A stretch of DNA of 64,000 nt from Butyricicoccus pullicaecorum (GCA_018366035.1 JAGZIW010000013.1:1-64000), one strand, 5' to 3'. Positions 16,348-25,638 are shown, numbered from the stretch's first letter. Numbers and translations are program-made. Notes: generated by a model from the letters alone, not told the origin.

Positions 16348-17655
16348 TTACTGATGCTTTGGAACCAGAATCTCGGTACCACCCATATATGGCTGAAGTA
16401 CCTTCGGAATGGTCACCGTACCATCTGCCTGCAAATGATTCTCCAAAAATGCAATCAACATGCGCGGTGGTGCCACAACTGTGTTGTTTAGTGTATGTGC
16501 CAGATACAGCTTTCCGTCCTCACCACGTACACGAATCTTGAGCCGACGTGCCTGTGCATCTCCCAGATTCGAACATGAGCATACTTCAAAGTATTTCTTC
16601 TGACGTGGGCTCCAAGCCTCGATATCACAGGATTTCACCTTGAGGTCAGCCAAATCACCAGAGCAGCATTCCAACTGACGAACCGGCACTTCCAGACTTT
16701 GGAACAGCTCGACCGAGTAACGCCACATCTTTTCGTACCAATCCATGGAATCCTCCGGACGGCAGATGACTACCATCTCCTGCTTTTCAAACTGGTGGAT
16801 ACGATACACACCACGTTCCTCGATTCCATGTGCACCCTTCTCCTTACGGAAACACGGAGAATAGGAGGTCAACGTTTGCGGCAGGCTTTCTTCTGGAACG
16901 ATTTGATCGATAAACTTACCAATCATAGAGTGCTCAGAAGTACCAATGAGGTAAAGATCCTCGCCCTCGATCTTGTACATCATTGCGTCCATTTCCGCAA
17001 AGGACATTACGCCGGTTACAACATTGCCACGAATCATGAAAGGCGGGATACAGTAGGTAAATCCCTTACCAATCATAAAATCACGCGCATAGGCAATCAC
17101 AGCCTCGTGCAGGCGTGCGATGTCTCCCATAAGATAATAGAAACCGTTTCCTGCAACACGACCTGCACTGTCAAGGTCAATGCCGCCAAAGCTTTCCATG
17201 ATTTGTGTATGATATGGAATCTCATAGTCCGGTACCACCGGCTCACCATAACGGCCAGCCTCCACATTTGCACTGTCATCGGGTCCAATCGGAACAGATG
17301 GGTCAATCATCTGCGGAATGGTCATCATGATTTTAGTGACCTTTTCCTGCAGCGCAGATTCTATGCCTTCCAACTCCTTGAGGCGCGCAGCCTGTGCGTT
17401 TACCTGCTCCTTGACAGCCTCTGCTTCCTCCTTCTTAGATGGGTCCTTCTTTGCCTGTCCCATCAGCATACCGATATGTTTGGATAACTTGTTACGGTTG
17501 GAGCGAAGTTCATCTGCTTCCTTGATTGCCGCACGAAGCTCCGCATCTAGCGCAATGACCTCGTCTACCAGCGGCAGCTTGTCATTCTGAAATTTTTTAC
17601 GAATATTTTCCTTGACCAGTTCTGGATTTTCTCGAACAAATCGAATATCTAACAT
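16348..17655 (-). CDS. serS: Seryl-tRNA synthetase
   Basis: A 435-residue class-II synthetase that charges tRNA-Ser. Residues 1-110 form the long helical arm (coiled coil rich in Glu/Lys) that contacts the tRNA variable arm. The catalytic domain contains motif 2 (SPCFRKEKGAHGIEERGVYR) and motif 3 (LNNTVVAPPRMLIAFLENH). AAAGGGG precedes the ATG at 17655. The gap of 60 bases upstream has no room for a T-box leader, so it is probably cotranscribed with the coiled-coil protein and parAB. Confidence 0.96.
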   Translation of the reverse strand: MLDIRFVRENPELVKENIRKKFQNDKLPLVDEVIALDAELRAAIKEADELRSNRNKLSKHIGMLMGQAKKDPSKKEEAEAVKEQVNAQAARLKELEGIESALQEKVTKIMMTIPQMIDPSVPIGPDDSANVEAGRYGEPVVPDYEIPYHTQIMESFGGIDLDSAGRVAGNGFYYLMGDIARLHEAVIAYARDFMIGKGFTYCIPPFMIRGNVVTGVMSFAEMDAMMYKIEGEDLYLIGTSEHSMIGKFIDQIVPEESLPQTLTSYSPCFRKEKGAHGIEERGVYRIHQFEKQEMVVICRPEDSMDWYEKMWRYSVELFQSLEVPVRQLECCSGDLADLKVKSCDIEAWSPRQKKYFEVCSCSNLGDAQARRLKIRVRGEDGKLYLAHTLNNTVVAPPRMLIAFLENHLQADGTVTIPKVLQPYMGGTEILVPKHQ

Positions 17656-17715
17656 GTTGGTTTACCCCTTTTATTGATGGAATCATATCTGAACCCTACC
17701 GTTATACAATAAGGT

Positions 17716-18270
17716 TTATTTTACCTGATTATACAGCGAGGTAAAGATTGCGGCAACCTCTTCCTTGAGAAGTGCGTCCTTCCCCGTGCCATTGAGTGCT
17801 TCCAAGGTATATGTCTCTACCATGGACTCAAGACGTGCCTTTGCAGCCGGAATCTTTTGCTGGGCAATCTCCTGCTGTGCCATTGTCAGTTCATAGAGTA
17901 CTGTCTTTTGCTGCTTCAGCCGCTCCACGGCAGCGAGCATATCTTCTACCGTCTCTGTTTCCGTTTCTTTCATCAGTGTATCCAGTGTCTTTTGCTGTTC
18001 ACTCAGCACTCTGCCCTGTTCCTCCACAGAATGCTGTAACACCTGCAGCCGTGCATTTGCGCCCTCGACTGCGCTTGTCTGCGTCGTCAGCTGACTGCTC
18101 AGCTCATTGAGTCTGCGGTCTGCACGTACCTGCGAGACATAGCTCAGTAAAATGAGTGCAAGTGCAACACAGAACAATCCAATGACATAAAAAACCAGAA
18201 ATTTTTTAGACTCCTGGTGCTTCTCACTCGAACGATCTGTCTTGGATATGGTGTCTTTCTTATCTTCCAT
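17716..18270 (-). CDS. Membrane-anchored coiled-coil protein of unknown function
   Basis: A 184-residue protein not recognised as a named family. Residues 1-22 are polar and charged, 23-46 are a single transmembrane helix (FLVFYVIGLFCVALALILL), and about 50-125 are heptad-like Leu/Gln/Glu sequence predicted to be a coiled coil. The last 60 residues look helical (IAQQKIPAAKARLESMVETY). Topology is probably N-in with the coiled coil outside. It starts 18 bases after parB and precedes serS, so it is in the parAB transcription unit. A role linked to chromosome segregation or division is possible but rests on position only. Confidence 0.72.
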   Translation of the reverse strand: MEDKKDTISKTDRSSEKHQESKKFLVFYVIGLFCVALALILLSYVSQVRADRRLNELSSQLTTQTSAVEGANARLQVLQHSVEEQGRVLSEQQKTLDTLMKETETETVEDMLAAVERLKQQKTVLYELTMAQQEIAQQKIPAAKARLESMVETYTLEALNGTGKDALLKEEVAAIFTSLYNQVK

Positions 18271-18288
18271 TCAGAAACCTCCTGCCTG

Positions 18289-19158
18289 TCAAATTGACAG
18301 CTTTTCAAGCGCTGTACTTAGGCGCTCCAAATCTTCTGTCCCATAAAATTCAAGTGAAATGGTGCCCGCGTTCCTGCTCTGCTCGATACGCACACGCCGC
18401 CCCAAAATACTCTCCAATTTTTGTGACAGTTCTGCGGTGTAATCCACGGCAAATGGTGTGGGCTTTTGGACCTCCGGCTCCGGCTCATGCGCCAAAGACT
18501 TTGCAAACTTTTCTGCCTGACGAACGCTCATCTTCGCCATCTTTTCCAAAACTTCAGGTGTCCGCCGCGCTTCATTTTTAATGGCAAGCACAGCACGTGC
18601 ATGTCCGGCAGACAGTGTGCCGAGTGCCACCATTTCCTGTGCCTGCTTGGGCAGCGCAAGCAATCGAAGGGCATTGGCAACCGCAGGACGAGACTTTCCA
18701 ACCCGTTCTGCAACTTGTTCCTGTGTCAGCCCATATTCCTCCATCAAACAGTGGTAACCCTCAGCTTCTTCCACAGGGTTCAAGTCCTGCCGCTGTAAAT
18801 TCTCAATGAGCGCAAGCTCCATGACGGTCTTGTCATCTGCTTCGATCACCAGTGCAGGGATTTCTGTGAGGCCTGCTGACCGTGCTGCCCGCCAACGTCT
18901 CTCTCCTGCAATAATCTGATAGTACTCCCCGTCCGTCTTGCGCACCGTGATCGGCGTGACCACACCATGCATGGCAATCGAACGCGTCAGCTCACGCATA
19001 GACTCCGGCTCAAACATTTTACGCGGCTGTTCCCGATTGGGTTCAATGAGCGTCATTGGTAATGTGGACACGCCGCCGCCCGTATCATCTTCACTGAACA
19101 GGCTCTCTCCCAGCAGTGCGCCAAAGCCCTTGCCAAGGCCGCCCTTTGCTTTTGACAT
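18289..19158 (-). CDS. parB: Chromosome-partitioning protein ParB (Spo0J)
   Basis: A 289-residue CTP-dependent DNA clamp. Residues 35-125 form the ParB/Srx domain with PREQPRKMF-type EPNREQPRKMFEPE, the C-motif region ITVRKT and GERRWRAARSAG, and ENLQRQDLNPVEEAEGYHCL. The helix-turn-helix (LTQEQVAERVGKSRPAVANA) reads parS. The C-terminus is a dimerisation domain. It loads at the four parS sites in this window and recruits SMC. The ribosome binding site TAAGGAGG overlaps the parA stop, so parA and parB are coupled. Confidence 0.95.
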   Translation of the reverse strand: MSKAKGGLGKGFGALLGESLFSEDDTGGGVSTLPMTLIEPNREQPRKMFEPESMRELTRSIAMHGVVTPITVRKTDGEYYQIIAGERRWRAARSAGLTEIPALVIEADDKTVMELALIENLQRQDLNPVEEAEGYHCLMEEYGLTQEQVAERVGKSRPAVANALRLLALPKQAQEMVALGTLSAGHARAVLAIKNEARRTPEVLEKMAKMSVRQAEKFAKSLAHEPEPEVQKPTPFAVDYTAELSQKLESILGRRVRIEQSRNAGTISLEFYGTEDLERLSTALEKLSI

Positions 19159-19170
19159 GGGTGTCCCTCC

Positions 19171-19932
19171 TTACTGATTCTTTTCCAAAAATTCCTCCGC
19201 GACCGCAATATATGCCTCCGCACCACGGCATGAACGGTCATATGCCGTAATCGGCTGTCCGTGACTGGGAGCCTCTGACAAACGCACATTACGCGGCACG
19301 ACCGCAGCGTAAACACGGTCACCAAAATGCTTTTTGACCTCTTCCACGACCTGTACAGCCAGATTGGTTCGTCCATCATACATAGTCAGCAAAATCCCCT
19401 CGATACGGATCTTTCGATTGAGTCCACGCTGTACCGAGCGCACAGTTGCCATCAACTGAGACAGACCTTCCAGTGCATAGTACTCTGTTTGCAAAGGCAC
19501 CATAAAGGAATCTGCTGCACACAAACAGTTGAGCGTCAGGATCCCCAGAGAAGGCGGGCAGTCGATAATCACGAAATCATACTCTGCCTGCACCTTATCC
19601 AGCACATCTTTCAGGCGATATTCACGGCGCGGCAACGAAATCAAGTCGATCTCCGCTCCAGCCAAATCCACATTAGACCCCAAAACATCTACCCATTCCG
19701 TATGTACAATTGCAGATTGTACATCTGGGTCCTCTGCGATAATGAGTTCATAAATGGAACTGGACAGTTCATGCGGCTCCAGCCCTACACCGGAAGTCGC
19801 ATTTCCCTGCGGATCGAAATCGCACAGCAGAACCCTTTTCCCTTTTTCGGTCAGTGCACATGCCAGATTGATTGCCGTAGTTGTCTTTCCCACGCCGCCT
19901 TTCTGGTTGATGAGTGCAATGATTTTAGCCAT
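19171..19932 (-). CDS. parA: Chromosome-partitioning ATPase ParA (Soj)
   Basis: A 253-residue deviant Walker ATPase. The Walker A KGGVGKTT is at residues 10-17, followed by FDPQGNATSG and the Walker B region VIIDCPPSLGILT. Its dimer binds DNA and is stimulated by ParB; in sporulating relatives it also modulates DnaA. The ATG at 19932 gives the normal Soj length and puts MAKIIALINQKGG at the N-terminus; the longer frame has no support. The promoter is at 20001-20028, and a parS lies 190 bases upstream of the start. Confidence 0.95.
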   Translation of the reverse strand: MAKIIALINQKGGVGKTTTAINLACALTEKGKRVLLCDFDPQGNATSGVGLEPHELSSSIYELIIAEDPDVQSAIVHTEWVDVLGSNVDLAGAEIDLISLPRREYRLKDVLDKVQAEYDFVIIDCPPSLGILTLNCLCAADSFMVPLQTEYYALEGLSQLMATVRSVQRGLNRKIRIEGILLTMYDGRTNLAVQVVEEVKKHFGDRVYAAVVPRNVRLSEAPSHGQPITAYDRSCRGAEAYIAVAEEFLEKNQ

Positions 19933-20000
19933 TGGCGTTGCCCTTTCCCGGGCAGATACGATAAAATGCACCGCTCTGTCCGTCTTTGATAGTCCTCTTT

Positions 20001-20028
20001 ATTATATCACAGTGCCGTGTATTTTCAA
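20001..20028 (-). promoter_or_regulatory. Promoter of parAB
   Basis: Minus strand: TTGAAA (20023-20028), 16-base spacer, TATAAT (20001-20006). Confidence 0.65.
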
Positions 20029-20124
20029 GCCGGAACGCACGATTTCACGCAGAGTCTGTATGATTCCTGCAAAATTATTCCAACAGATGCAGGCAAAATA
20101 CCGCTCTTGCGCATGCGTCTGAAA

Positions 20125-20140
20125 TGTTTCACGTGAAACT
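20125..20140. promoter_or_regulatory. parS site, copy 3
   Basis: TGTTTCACGTGAAACT has one outer-base difference from the perfect palindrome. It is between the noc terminator and the parA promoter. Confidence 0.88.
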
Positions 20141-20199
20141 TTTGAAAGGCTTCGACAGCAAATCACAAAAATACACTCCCCTCCCGATTTTCAGGCAAC

Positions 20200-20224
20200 A
20201 AAAAATCCTCCGGCATACGGAGGA
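20200..20224 (-). terminator. Terminator of noc
   Basis: Minus strand: TCCTCCG-TATGC-CGGAGGA-type hairpin (20218-20224 with 20206-20212) followed by six T. Confidence 0.85.
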
Positions 20225-20257
20225 ATGGAACACACTATAAAGCATTATCAATGGATC

Positions 20258-21064
20258 TTAGTGCCGTGCGTTGGGAATTAAAATTTTTACCAAAATACCG
20301 TCCTCACGCTGCTCCTTTTCATAGCTGGTTTCCACCCCTGATTCCTTCATAAGCCCTACCGCCTTGTCCACGGTATTGAGGAACAATCGCACATCTTTGA
20401 TCAGACGCCGCATCGTTCCGGCAGGTTTTTCTTGTGGGGTGCTCAGGATATGCTCAATATACTGCTCCGTGCGGCTGACATTCCATTGCTGAGCAACGAT
20501 TTTGGAAATAGCCTCGCAGCGTGCTTCCTCAGTTGGCAGACGCAAAATGGCGCGTGCATGTCGTTCGGTCAAGCCGCCGTCACGAATCATTTGCATGGTT
20601 TCCGGAGACAGCTTGAGCAGCCGCAGCTTATTTGCCACTGCACTCTGTGTCTTTCCAACCTTATGTGCCGCTTCCTCCTGTGTCAATCCATAACGATCGA
20701 TCAGCTGTCGGTATCCGGCAGCCTCCTCAAAGAAATCCAAATCGCGGCGCTGTAAATTTTCGACCAGCGCAATTGCAGAAGAGTCTTCTTCCGTTGCACT
20801 CATTACAAGACATGGAACCTCAGACAAGCCTGCTGCACGTGCAGCGCGCAGGCGGCGTTCTCCCGCAATCAATTCATACCCATCTGTTGTCCGGCGAACC
20901 GTGAGCGGATTTAGAACACCATACTGACGAATGGAATCCGCCAGTTCACGAATCGCTTCCGGCTCAAAATACTTGCGCGGCTGATAGGGATTTCGGGAAA
21001 TCTGTGTTGTCCGAATACGTCGAAGCTGTCTCTCGCTTCCGACAAGATGAAACATAGGTGTCAT
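20258..21064 (-). CDS. noc: Nucleoid occlusion protein / second ParB paralogue
   Basis: A 268-residue ParB-family protein with the Srx-like domain (ISRNPYQPRKYFEPEAIREL, GERRLRAARAAG, LVENLQRRDLDFFEEAAGY) and helix-turn-helix (LTQEEAAHKVGKTQSAVANK). It is named Noc from position: between rsmG and parA as in Bacillus subtilis, with its own terminator. Noc blocks Z-ring assembly over DNA and binds membrane through a short N-terminal amphipathic helix; the N-terminus here (MTPMFHLVGSERQLRRI) is short and amphipathic-like. No exact ATTTCCCGGGAAAT Bacillus Noc box was found, so its site may differ. The first ATG is used although AGGAGG is 13 bases away. Confidence 0.85.
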   Translation of the reverse strand: MTPMFHLVGSERQLRRIRTTQISRNPYQPRKYFEPEAIRELADSIRQYGVLNPLTVRRTTDGYELIAGERRLRAARAAGLSEVPCLVMSATEEDSSAIALVENLQRRDLDFFEEAAGYRQLIDRYGLTQEEAAHKVGKTQSAVANKLRLLKLSPETMQMIRDGGLTERHARAILRLPTEEARCEAISKIVAQQWNVSRTEQYIEHILSTPQEKPAGTMRRLIKDVRLFLNTVDKAVGLMKESGVETSYEKEQREDGILVKILIPNARH

Positions 21065-21389
21065 TTTAGGAAATGTCCTCCTTCTCGCGGTGATATCCTG
21101 TATTTACAGATTACCAGAAATTATCAGCTTGTAAAGAAGTTTTGACCGCACAGGGCGCATTTCCTGCTTATTTTTCAGCGGCAAAAGGTGATTTCTCATA
21201 TTTTCACATATTTTTCGCTACAAAATCCCAAAAAGTAATTTGAATACTTTAGGTAATAACAAGAAAGGATATTTCCCTTTGACACAAAAGGAGATTTCCC
21301 AAGGGCGCAGACTCCAAAACGCGGCACCCTTAGAACATTCTCTTTCGCGCATCATATTTCTCTGCTTTTTTTGTGTTTTCCCACCTGAT
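21065..21389. other. Intergenic region between noc and rsmG
   Basis: About 325 bases with no supported gene. On the minus strand TTTACA followed after 16 bases by TAATCT (about 21110-21140) could start noc, but the match is weak. No terminator hairpin was recognised after rsmG. Confidence 0.45.
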
Positions 21390-22082
21390 TTACAGCGGCT
21401 GTGCCGAAATTTTTTGGAATCGTCTGGGATATTTCTCAGGGGTCTCCCGCACCTTCCGGATAAACACCAACCGACTTTTGCGGTCTTGCGTCATTGGCAC
21501 CTCATAGTCCAGCACCCGCTCGAGCTGACCGCCCAAAAGACGGATCGCATTTTTTGCCCGCGCAATTTCGTCATCAGATCCAACAGCCTTCATTGCGATA
21601 AAATATCCCCCCACCTTGACAAGCGGCAAGGATAATTCCGCCAAAATGTTGAGTCTCGCCACAGCGCGTGAGGTTGCAAGATCAAAATGCTCCCGATGTC
21701 CAAACTCCTCTGCTCTCGCATGAACTGCCTGCACATTCTCCAAATACAGCGTATCGATCACTTCCTTTAGAAAGACAATACGCTTTCCGAGAGAGTCAAG
21801 CAATGTAACCTGCGCATCTGTCAGCAGCGCAATCGGCATACCCGGAAATCCTGCACCACAGCCAACATCTATGACCTTTTTTCCGGCAGCATATTGCGCC
21901 AGCGGTGCGCAATCCAAAAAGTGCCGTGTCACAACCTCCATCGGCTCCTTGACCGCTGTAAGATTCATAACCTTATTCTTTTCCAACAGTAAGTCAGAGA
22001 ACACCAGCAATTTGTCCACAGCCTGTGTATCATTCATTCCCAGTGTTTCCAGTCCTTGTGTCAGCAGTTCCCTTTCTGTCAT
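21390..22082 (-). CDS. rsmG: 16S rRNA (guanine-527-N7) methyltransferase
   Basis: A 230-residue SAM-dependent methyltransferase (GidB). The SAM-binding motif VIDVGCGAGFPGMPIALL lies at about residues 65-82, and ATSRAVARLNIL marks the typical catalytic-side motif. It methylates G527 in the 530 loop, and loss gives low-level streptomycin resistance in other bacteria. Its ATG overlaps the mnmG stop as ATGA, so it is translationally coupled to mnmG. Confidence 0.95.
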   Translation of the reverse strand: MTERELLTQGLETLGMNDTQAVDKLLVFSDLLLEKNKVMNLTAVKEPMEVVTRHFLDCAPLAQYAAGKKVIDVGCGAGFPGMPIALLTDAQVTLLDSLGKRIVFLKEVIDTLYLENVQAVHARAEEFGHREHFDLATSRAVARLNILAELSLPLVKVGGYFIAMKAVGSDDEIARAKNAIRLLGGQLERVLDYEVPMTQDRKSRLVFIRKVRETPEKYPRRFQKISAQPL

Positions 22083-23962
22083 GCTTCGCTTCCTCCCTTT
22101 TCCAGATTGAGATAAATCATAAGCGCCGTGATATCCGCAGGCGATACGCCTGAAATCCGTCCTGCCTGTCCAAAGTTAAGGGGCCGTATTTCTTTGAGTT
22201 TTTGTCTTGCCTCCAAACGAAGCGACGGCACAGCATCATAGTCCAGCGTCTGTGGCAGCGTGCGCGCCTCCAGCTTACGGAACTGTTCTACATCTTTATG
22301 TTGGCGCGCAATATATCCCTCATACTTGATCCGAATTTCCACCTGCTCTCGAACGGCTGCATCTAACGCCGGACGCTCCGGATCAAAGCAATGCAGCATC
22401 TCATAGCCCAGCTCCGGACGGCGCAGCAAATCGATCAGACGGCAGCCTGCTTTGAGCGGCGCAGACCCCTGCTCTGTTAGGAATTTCTGTACCCGCTCAT
22501 CTGGCTGGATACTAACCGTACCCAAACGGTCAATCTCTTTCTGTACGCGGGCATATTTGTCCTGTGTCCGTTTTAAGCGCTCCTGCGAATTCAGCCCCAC
22601 AGATGCCCCAATTGGTACAAGCCGTTCATCTGCATTGTCCTGACGCAAAAGCAGACGATACTCTGACCGCGAAGTCATCATACGATAAGGCTCCTTTGTG
22701 CCGCGCGTCACCAAGTCGTCAATCAGGGTTCCGATGTATCCATCTGCCCTATCTAAAATCATAGGGGATTCTCCTCTGATCTTGCGTGCCGCGTTGATGC
22801 CCGCTACCAACCCCTGCGCAGCGGCCTCCTCATATCCAGACGAACCGTTAAACTGTCCAGCTCCATAAAGACCAGCCACCTTTCGGCTTTCCAAGGTAGG
22901 CAGCAGCTCTGTTGGGTCGACACAATCATATTCAATAGCATAGGCAGGACGCATAACCTCTGCATGCTCCAGCCCCTTGACCGTGTGCAGCATGGCAAGC
23001 TGTACATCTTCTGGCATCGATGAGGAAAAGCCCTGAATATAAATTTCTTCTGTATCAAGTCCCATGGGTTCCAAAAACAACTGATGCCGCGGCTTATCTG
23101 CAAACCGCACCACCTTGTCCTCAATCGATGGACAATAGCGCGGACCTACCCCCGCAATCTCGCCGGAAAACAGCGGAGAACGCTCCAAATTTTCCTGAAT
23201 CACGCGATGTGTCTGTGCATTGGTATAGGTCAGATGGCAAACAGCCTGATTGGGAGGTGGATTATCCGAATCAAAGGAAAACGGAATGATCTCCTCTTCC
23301 CCCTCCTGTACCTCCAAACCATCATAGCAAATCGAGCGGCGATTGATTCGCGGCGGAGTCCCTGTCTTAAAGCGCTGCAGGCGCAGTCCCAATTTTTTCA
23401 GACATTCCGTGAGTCTGGTTGCTGCAAACATACCATCAGGTCCGCCCTCATGGGTATATTCTCCAATGATAATCCGTCCGCCAAGAAAGGTTCCTGAGCA
23501 GACAATCGCTGCGCGCACTGCATACTGTGCACCAGCAGCTGTTGTCACTGAGCAGACTGCACCTGTTTCGTCCACCTCAATCGAAACGATCTCTGCCTGC
23601 TTGAGCGACAAATTTTCTGTTGTCTCTAAAATATGCTTCATATACGTGCGATATCGCACACGGTCTGCCTGTGCCCGCAGAGAGTGGACAGCCGGACCCT
23701 TTCCGCGATTGAGCATACGATACTGGATACATGCCGCATCTGCGGCACGCCCCATCTCCCCACCAAGGGCATCTACTTCACGCACCAAATGCCCCTTGGC
23801 TGTGCCGCCAATTGCCGGATTACATGGCAGATTTCCGACTGCGTCTAAATTGATTGTAAAACACAGGGTACGCAGACCAAGACGTGCACCGGCAAGCGCC
23901 GCTTCAATTCCTGCGTGTCCTGCACCAATGACTGCAATGTCATAAGTACCAGCAAAATACAT
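22079..23962 (-). CDS. mnmG: tRNA uridine 5-carboxymethylaminomethyl modification enzyme MnmG
   Basis: A 627-residue FAD enzyme (GidA) that works with MnmE to build cmnm5U at the tRNA wobble position. The FAD fold IAVIGAGHAGIEAALAGARL is at residues 6-25; NPAIGGTAKGHLVREVDALG, TGTPPRI and SSGYEEAAAQGL are family signatures. The ATG at 23962 has GGAGG 8 bases upstream and gives the standard length; the longer frame extends into the DnaA-box-like region. Operon with rsmG and probably mnmE. Confidence 0.96.
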   Translation of the reverse strand: MYFAGTYDIAVIGAGHAGIEAALAGARLGLRTLCFTINLDAVGNLPCNPAIGGTAKGHLVREVDALGGEMGRAADAACIQYRMLNRGKGPAVHSLRAQADRVRYRTYMKHILETTENLSLKQAEIVSIEVDETGAVCSVTTAAGAQYAVRAAIVCSGTFLGGRIIIGEYTHEGGPDGMFAATRLTECLKKLGLRLQRFKTGTPPRINRRSICYDGLEVQEGEEEIIPFSFDSDNPPPNQAVCHLTYTNAQTHRVIQENLERSPLFSGEIAGVGPRYCPSIEDKVVRFADKPRHQLFLEPMGLDTEEIYIQGFSSSMPEDVQLAMLHTVKGLEHAEVMRPAYAIEYDCVDPTELLPTLESRKVAGLYGAGQFNGSSGYEEAAAQGLVAGINAARKIRGESPMILDRADGYIGTLIDDLVTRGTKEPYRMMTSRSEYRLLLRQDNADERLVPIGASVGLNSQERLKRTQDKYARVQKEIDRLGTVSIQPDERVQKFLTEQGSAPLKAGCRLIDLLRRPELGYEMLHCFDPERPALDAAVREQVEIRIKYEGYIARQHKDVEQFRKLEARTLPQTLDYDAVPSLRLEARQKLKEIRPLNFGQAGRISGVSPADITALMIYLNLEKGGSEA

Positions 23963-23993
23963 ACGGATTTCCTCCAATCCAACTGTCAACAGC

Positions 23994-24150
23994 TGTTGAT
24001 AACTCTGTGTACAGTTGGGATAACTGTGGATAGTTTTCTTTTATTGTAAATACAATTTGTAATTTTACAAAGTATTATGTCGATTTGTATTGAAAAATTG
24101 TGGTCTGTTTCGCAAGTCGTCCACAATGTCCACAAACAGGGTGTGGATAA
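23994..24150. promoter_or_regulatory. DnaA-box-like group in the mnmG-mnmE gap
   Basis: One exact box TGTGGATAA lies at 24142-24150. Near matches include TGTGGATAG (24025-24033) and TGTTGATAA (23994-24002), and weaker TCGTCCACA (24117-24125) and ATGTCCACA (24126-24134). AT-rich sequence sits between them (24035-24075). Confidence 0.5.
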
Positions 24151-24156
24151 CTATCG

Positions 24157-25521
24157 TTATTTCCCCACGCAAAAGTTTGCAAAGATATGGTCAATGATAT
24201 CTTCCTGTACGTGCTCTCCGGTCATATCTCCCAAGCTATCAATTGCCTGTTCCATCTCATAGACTATGGCGTCCGGTGCAAATCCTGCGAGAAGCTGTCT
24301 GCTTGCCTGCTCCAGATTCCGCGCCGTCCGGCTCAGGATATCTGCCTGCCGTACATTGGTGATCAGCCCACCGTCCTGTGGCAAATCGTGAATCCCCGTG
24401 AGATTGATAAGGGTTTCTGTCAGAGTATCCAACCCTTCATGCTGCTTCGCAGAGATCGTCACAACGGCAGAAAACCGTTGAGAAAGCGCGGTGATATCCA
24501 TCTGTGTACTGAGATCAACCTTGTTTACCACTGCAATGGCGCGTTTGGCATCTTTCGCCTGTTCTATGACGATTGCGTCTTCTGCACCAAGAGGCTGACT
24601 TCCATCGAAAACCGCCAGCACAACACCATCTTCTTTGGCTATCGTGACGGCATCTTTTGCACGACCGACACCGATCCGCTCAACAGGGTCATCGGTTTCC
24701 CGTAGTCCCGCAGTATCCTGCAAACGCAAAACCAGACCTTCAAGGCGCAGCGTTTCTTCTACTGTATCGCGCGTTGTCCCCGCAATATTGGTTACGATGG
24801 CACGGTCATATCCTAAAAGTGCATTGAGCAGTGTAGACTTTCCGGCATTGGGTCTGCCAATAATCGCACATGGCAATCCTTCCCGCAGCGCACGCCCACG
24901 CTGATAGCTGTCACAAAGCATCTGCAATCGTTTGCGCATTTGTTCCAAGGCATCATGGATTTCAGACAAAGGTAGATCCTCGATTTCCTCATCTGGATAA
25001 TCAATGACTGCAAGAAACTGCGCACACATTGCAATGAGCCGATGCCGCATATCAGAAAACTCCGATGAAATATGTCCGCCAAGCTGCGCTGTTGCAAGTG
25101 CTGCTGCCTGCACAGACTGTGCACAGACCAGATCATTCACTGCTTCTGCCGCAAAGAGATCGAGTTTTCCGTTCAAAAAGGCACGCCTTGTAAACTCCCC
25201 TGCCTGTGCCTGTCTTGCCCCCATTGCAAACAATGCCCGTAAGATCCCTTCCAATACCGCAGAGGATCCATGGCAATGAATTTCTGCCATGGGTTCTCCG
25301 GTATAAGTCGCAGGCGCAGGGAAAAATACAGCCATTGGGCGATCAATTACTTGTCCATTTATGGTCAAAGTACCATAGGTGAGCATACGCGGCTCCAACA
25401 CACGATTTCCTATGGGTGTAAAAAGTGCAGACAAATATGCCTCTGCCCGCTCGCCCGAAATGCGCACAATGCCAATCGCCCCCCCTGACGCGGTAGACAA
25501 CGCAGCAATGGTTTGTGCCAT
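24157..25521 (-). CDS. mnmE: tRNA modification GTPase MnmE
   Basis: A 454-residue potassium-dependent GTPase partner of MnmG. The N-terminal folate-binding domain starts TIAALSTASGGAIGIVRISG. The G domain sits in a helical domain with G1 GRPNAGKSTLLNAL, G3 DTAGLRET and G4 NKVD. The C-terminus ends CVGK, matching the conserved C-x-G-K motif of the family. The ATG at 25521 follows GGAGGAATCAGT. The gap to mnmG contains a DnaA-box-like group. Confidence 0.96.
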   Translation of the reverse strand: MAQTIAALSTASGGAIGIVRISGERAEAYLSALFTPIGNRVLEPRMLTYGTLTINGQVIDRPMAVFFPAPATYTGEPMAEIHCHGSSAVLEGILRALFAMGARQAQAGEFTRRAFLNGKLDLFAAEAVNDLVCAQSVQAAALATAQLGGHISSEFSDMRHRLIAMCAQFLAVIDYPDEEIEDLPLSEIHDALEQMRKRLQMLCDSYQRGRALREGLPCAIIGRPNAGKSTLLNALLGYDRAIVTNIAGTTRDTVEETLRLEGLVLRLQDTAGLRETDDPVERIGVGRAKDAVTIAKEDGVVLAVFDGSQPLGAEDAIVIEQAKDAKRAIAVVNKVDLSTQMDITALSQRFSAVVTISAKQHEGLDTLTETLINLTGIHDLPQDGGLITNVRQADILSRTARNLEQASRQLLAGFAPDAIVYEMEQAIDSLGDMTGEHVQEDIIDHIFANFCVGK

Positions 25522-25604
25522 ACTGATTCCTCCCTGTTTTTCATCTATTTCGTACATTTTTTTATTTTATCACATTCTCCGCAAAATTTGCAGACCTTTT
25601 CCAC

Positions 25605-25638
25605 AAAAAAGGCGCAAGAGCTCTCTCTTACGCCTTTT
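25605..25638 (-). terminator. Terminator of the rnpA-yidD-yidC-jag operon
   Basis: Minus strand: AAAGGCG...CGCCTTT stem with a C-A mismatch and AAGAG/CTCTT continuation, followed by six T. Confidence 0.75.

Noticed and set aside
17656..17715. T-box leader for serS.
   Set aside because: The gap is only 60 bases and lacks the T-box sequence and a terminator fold.
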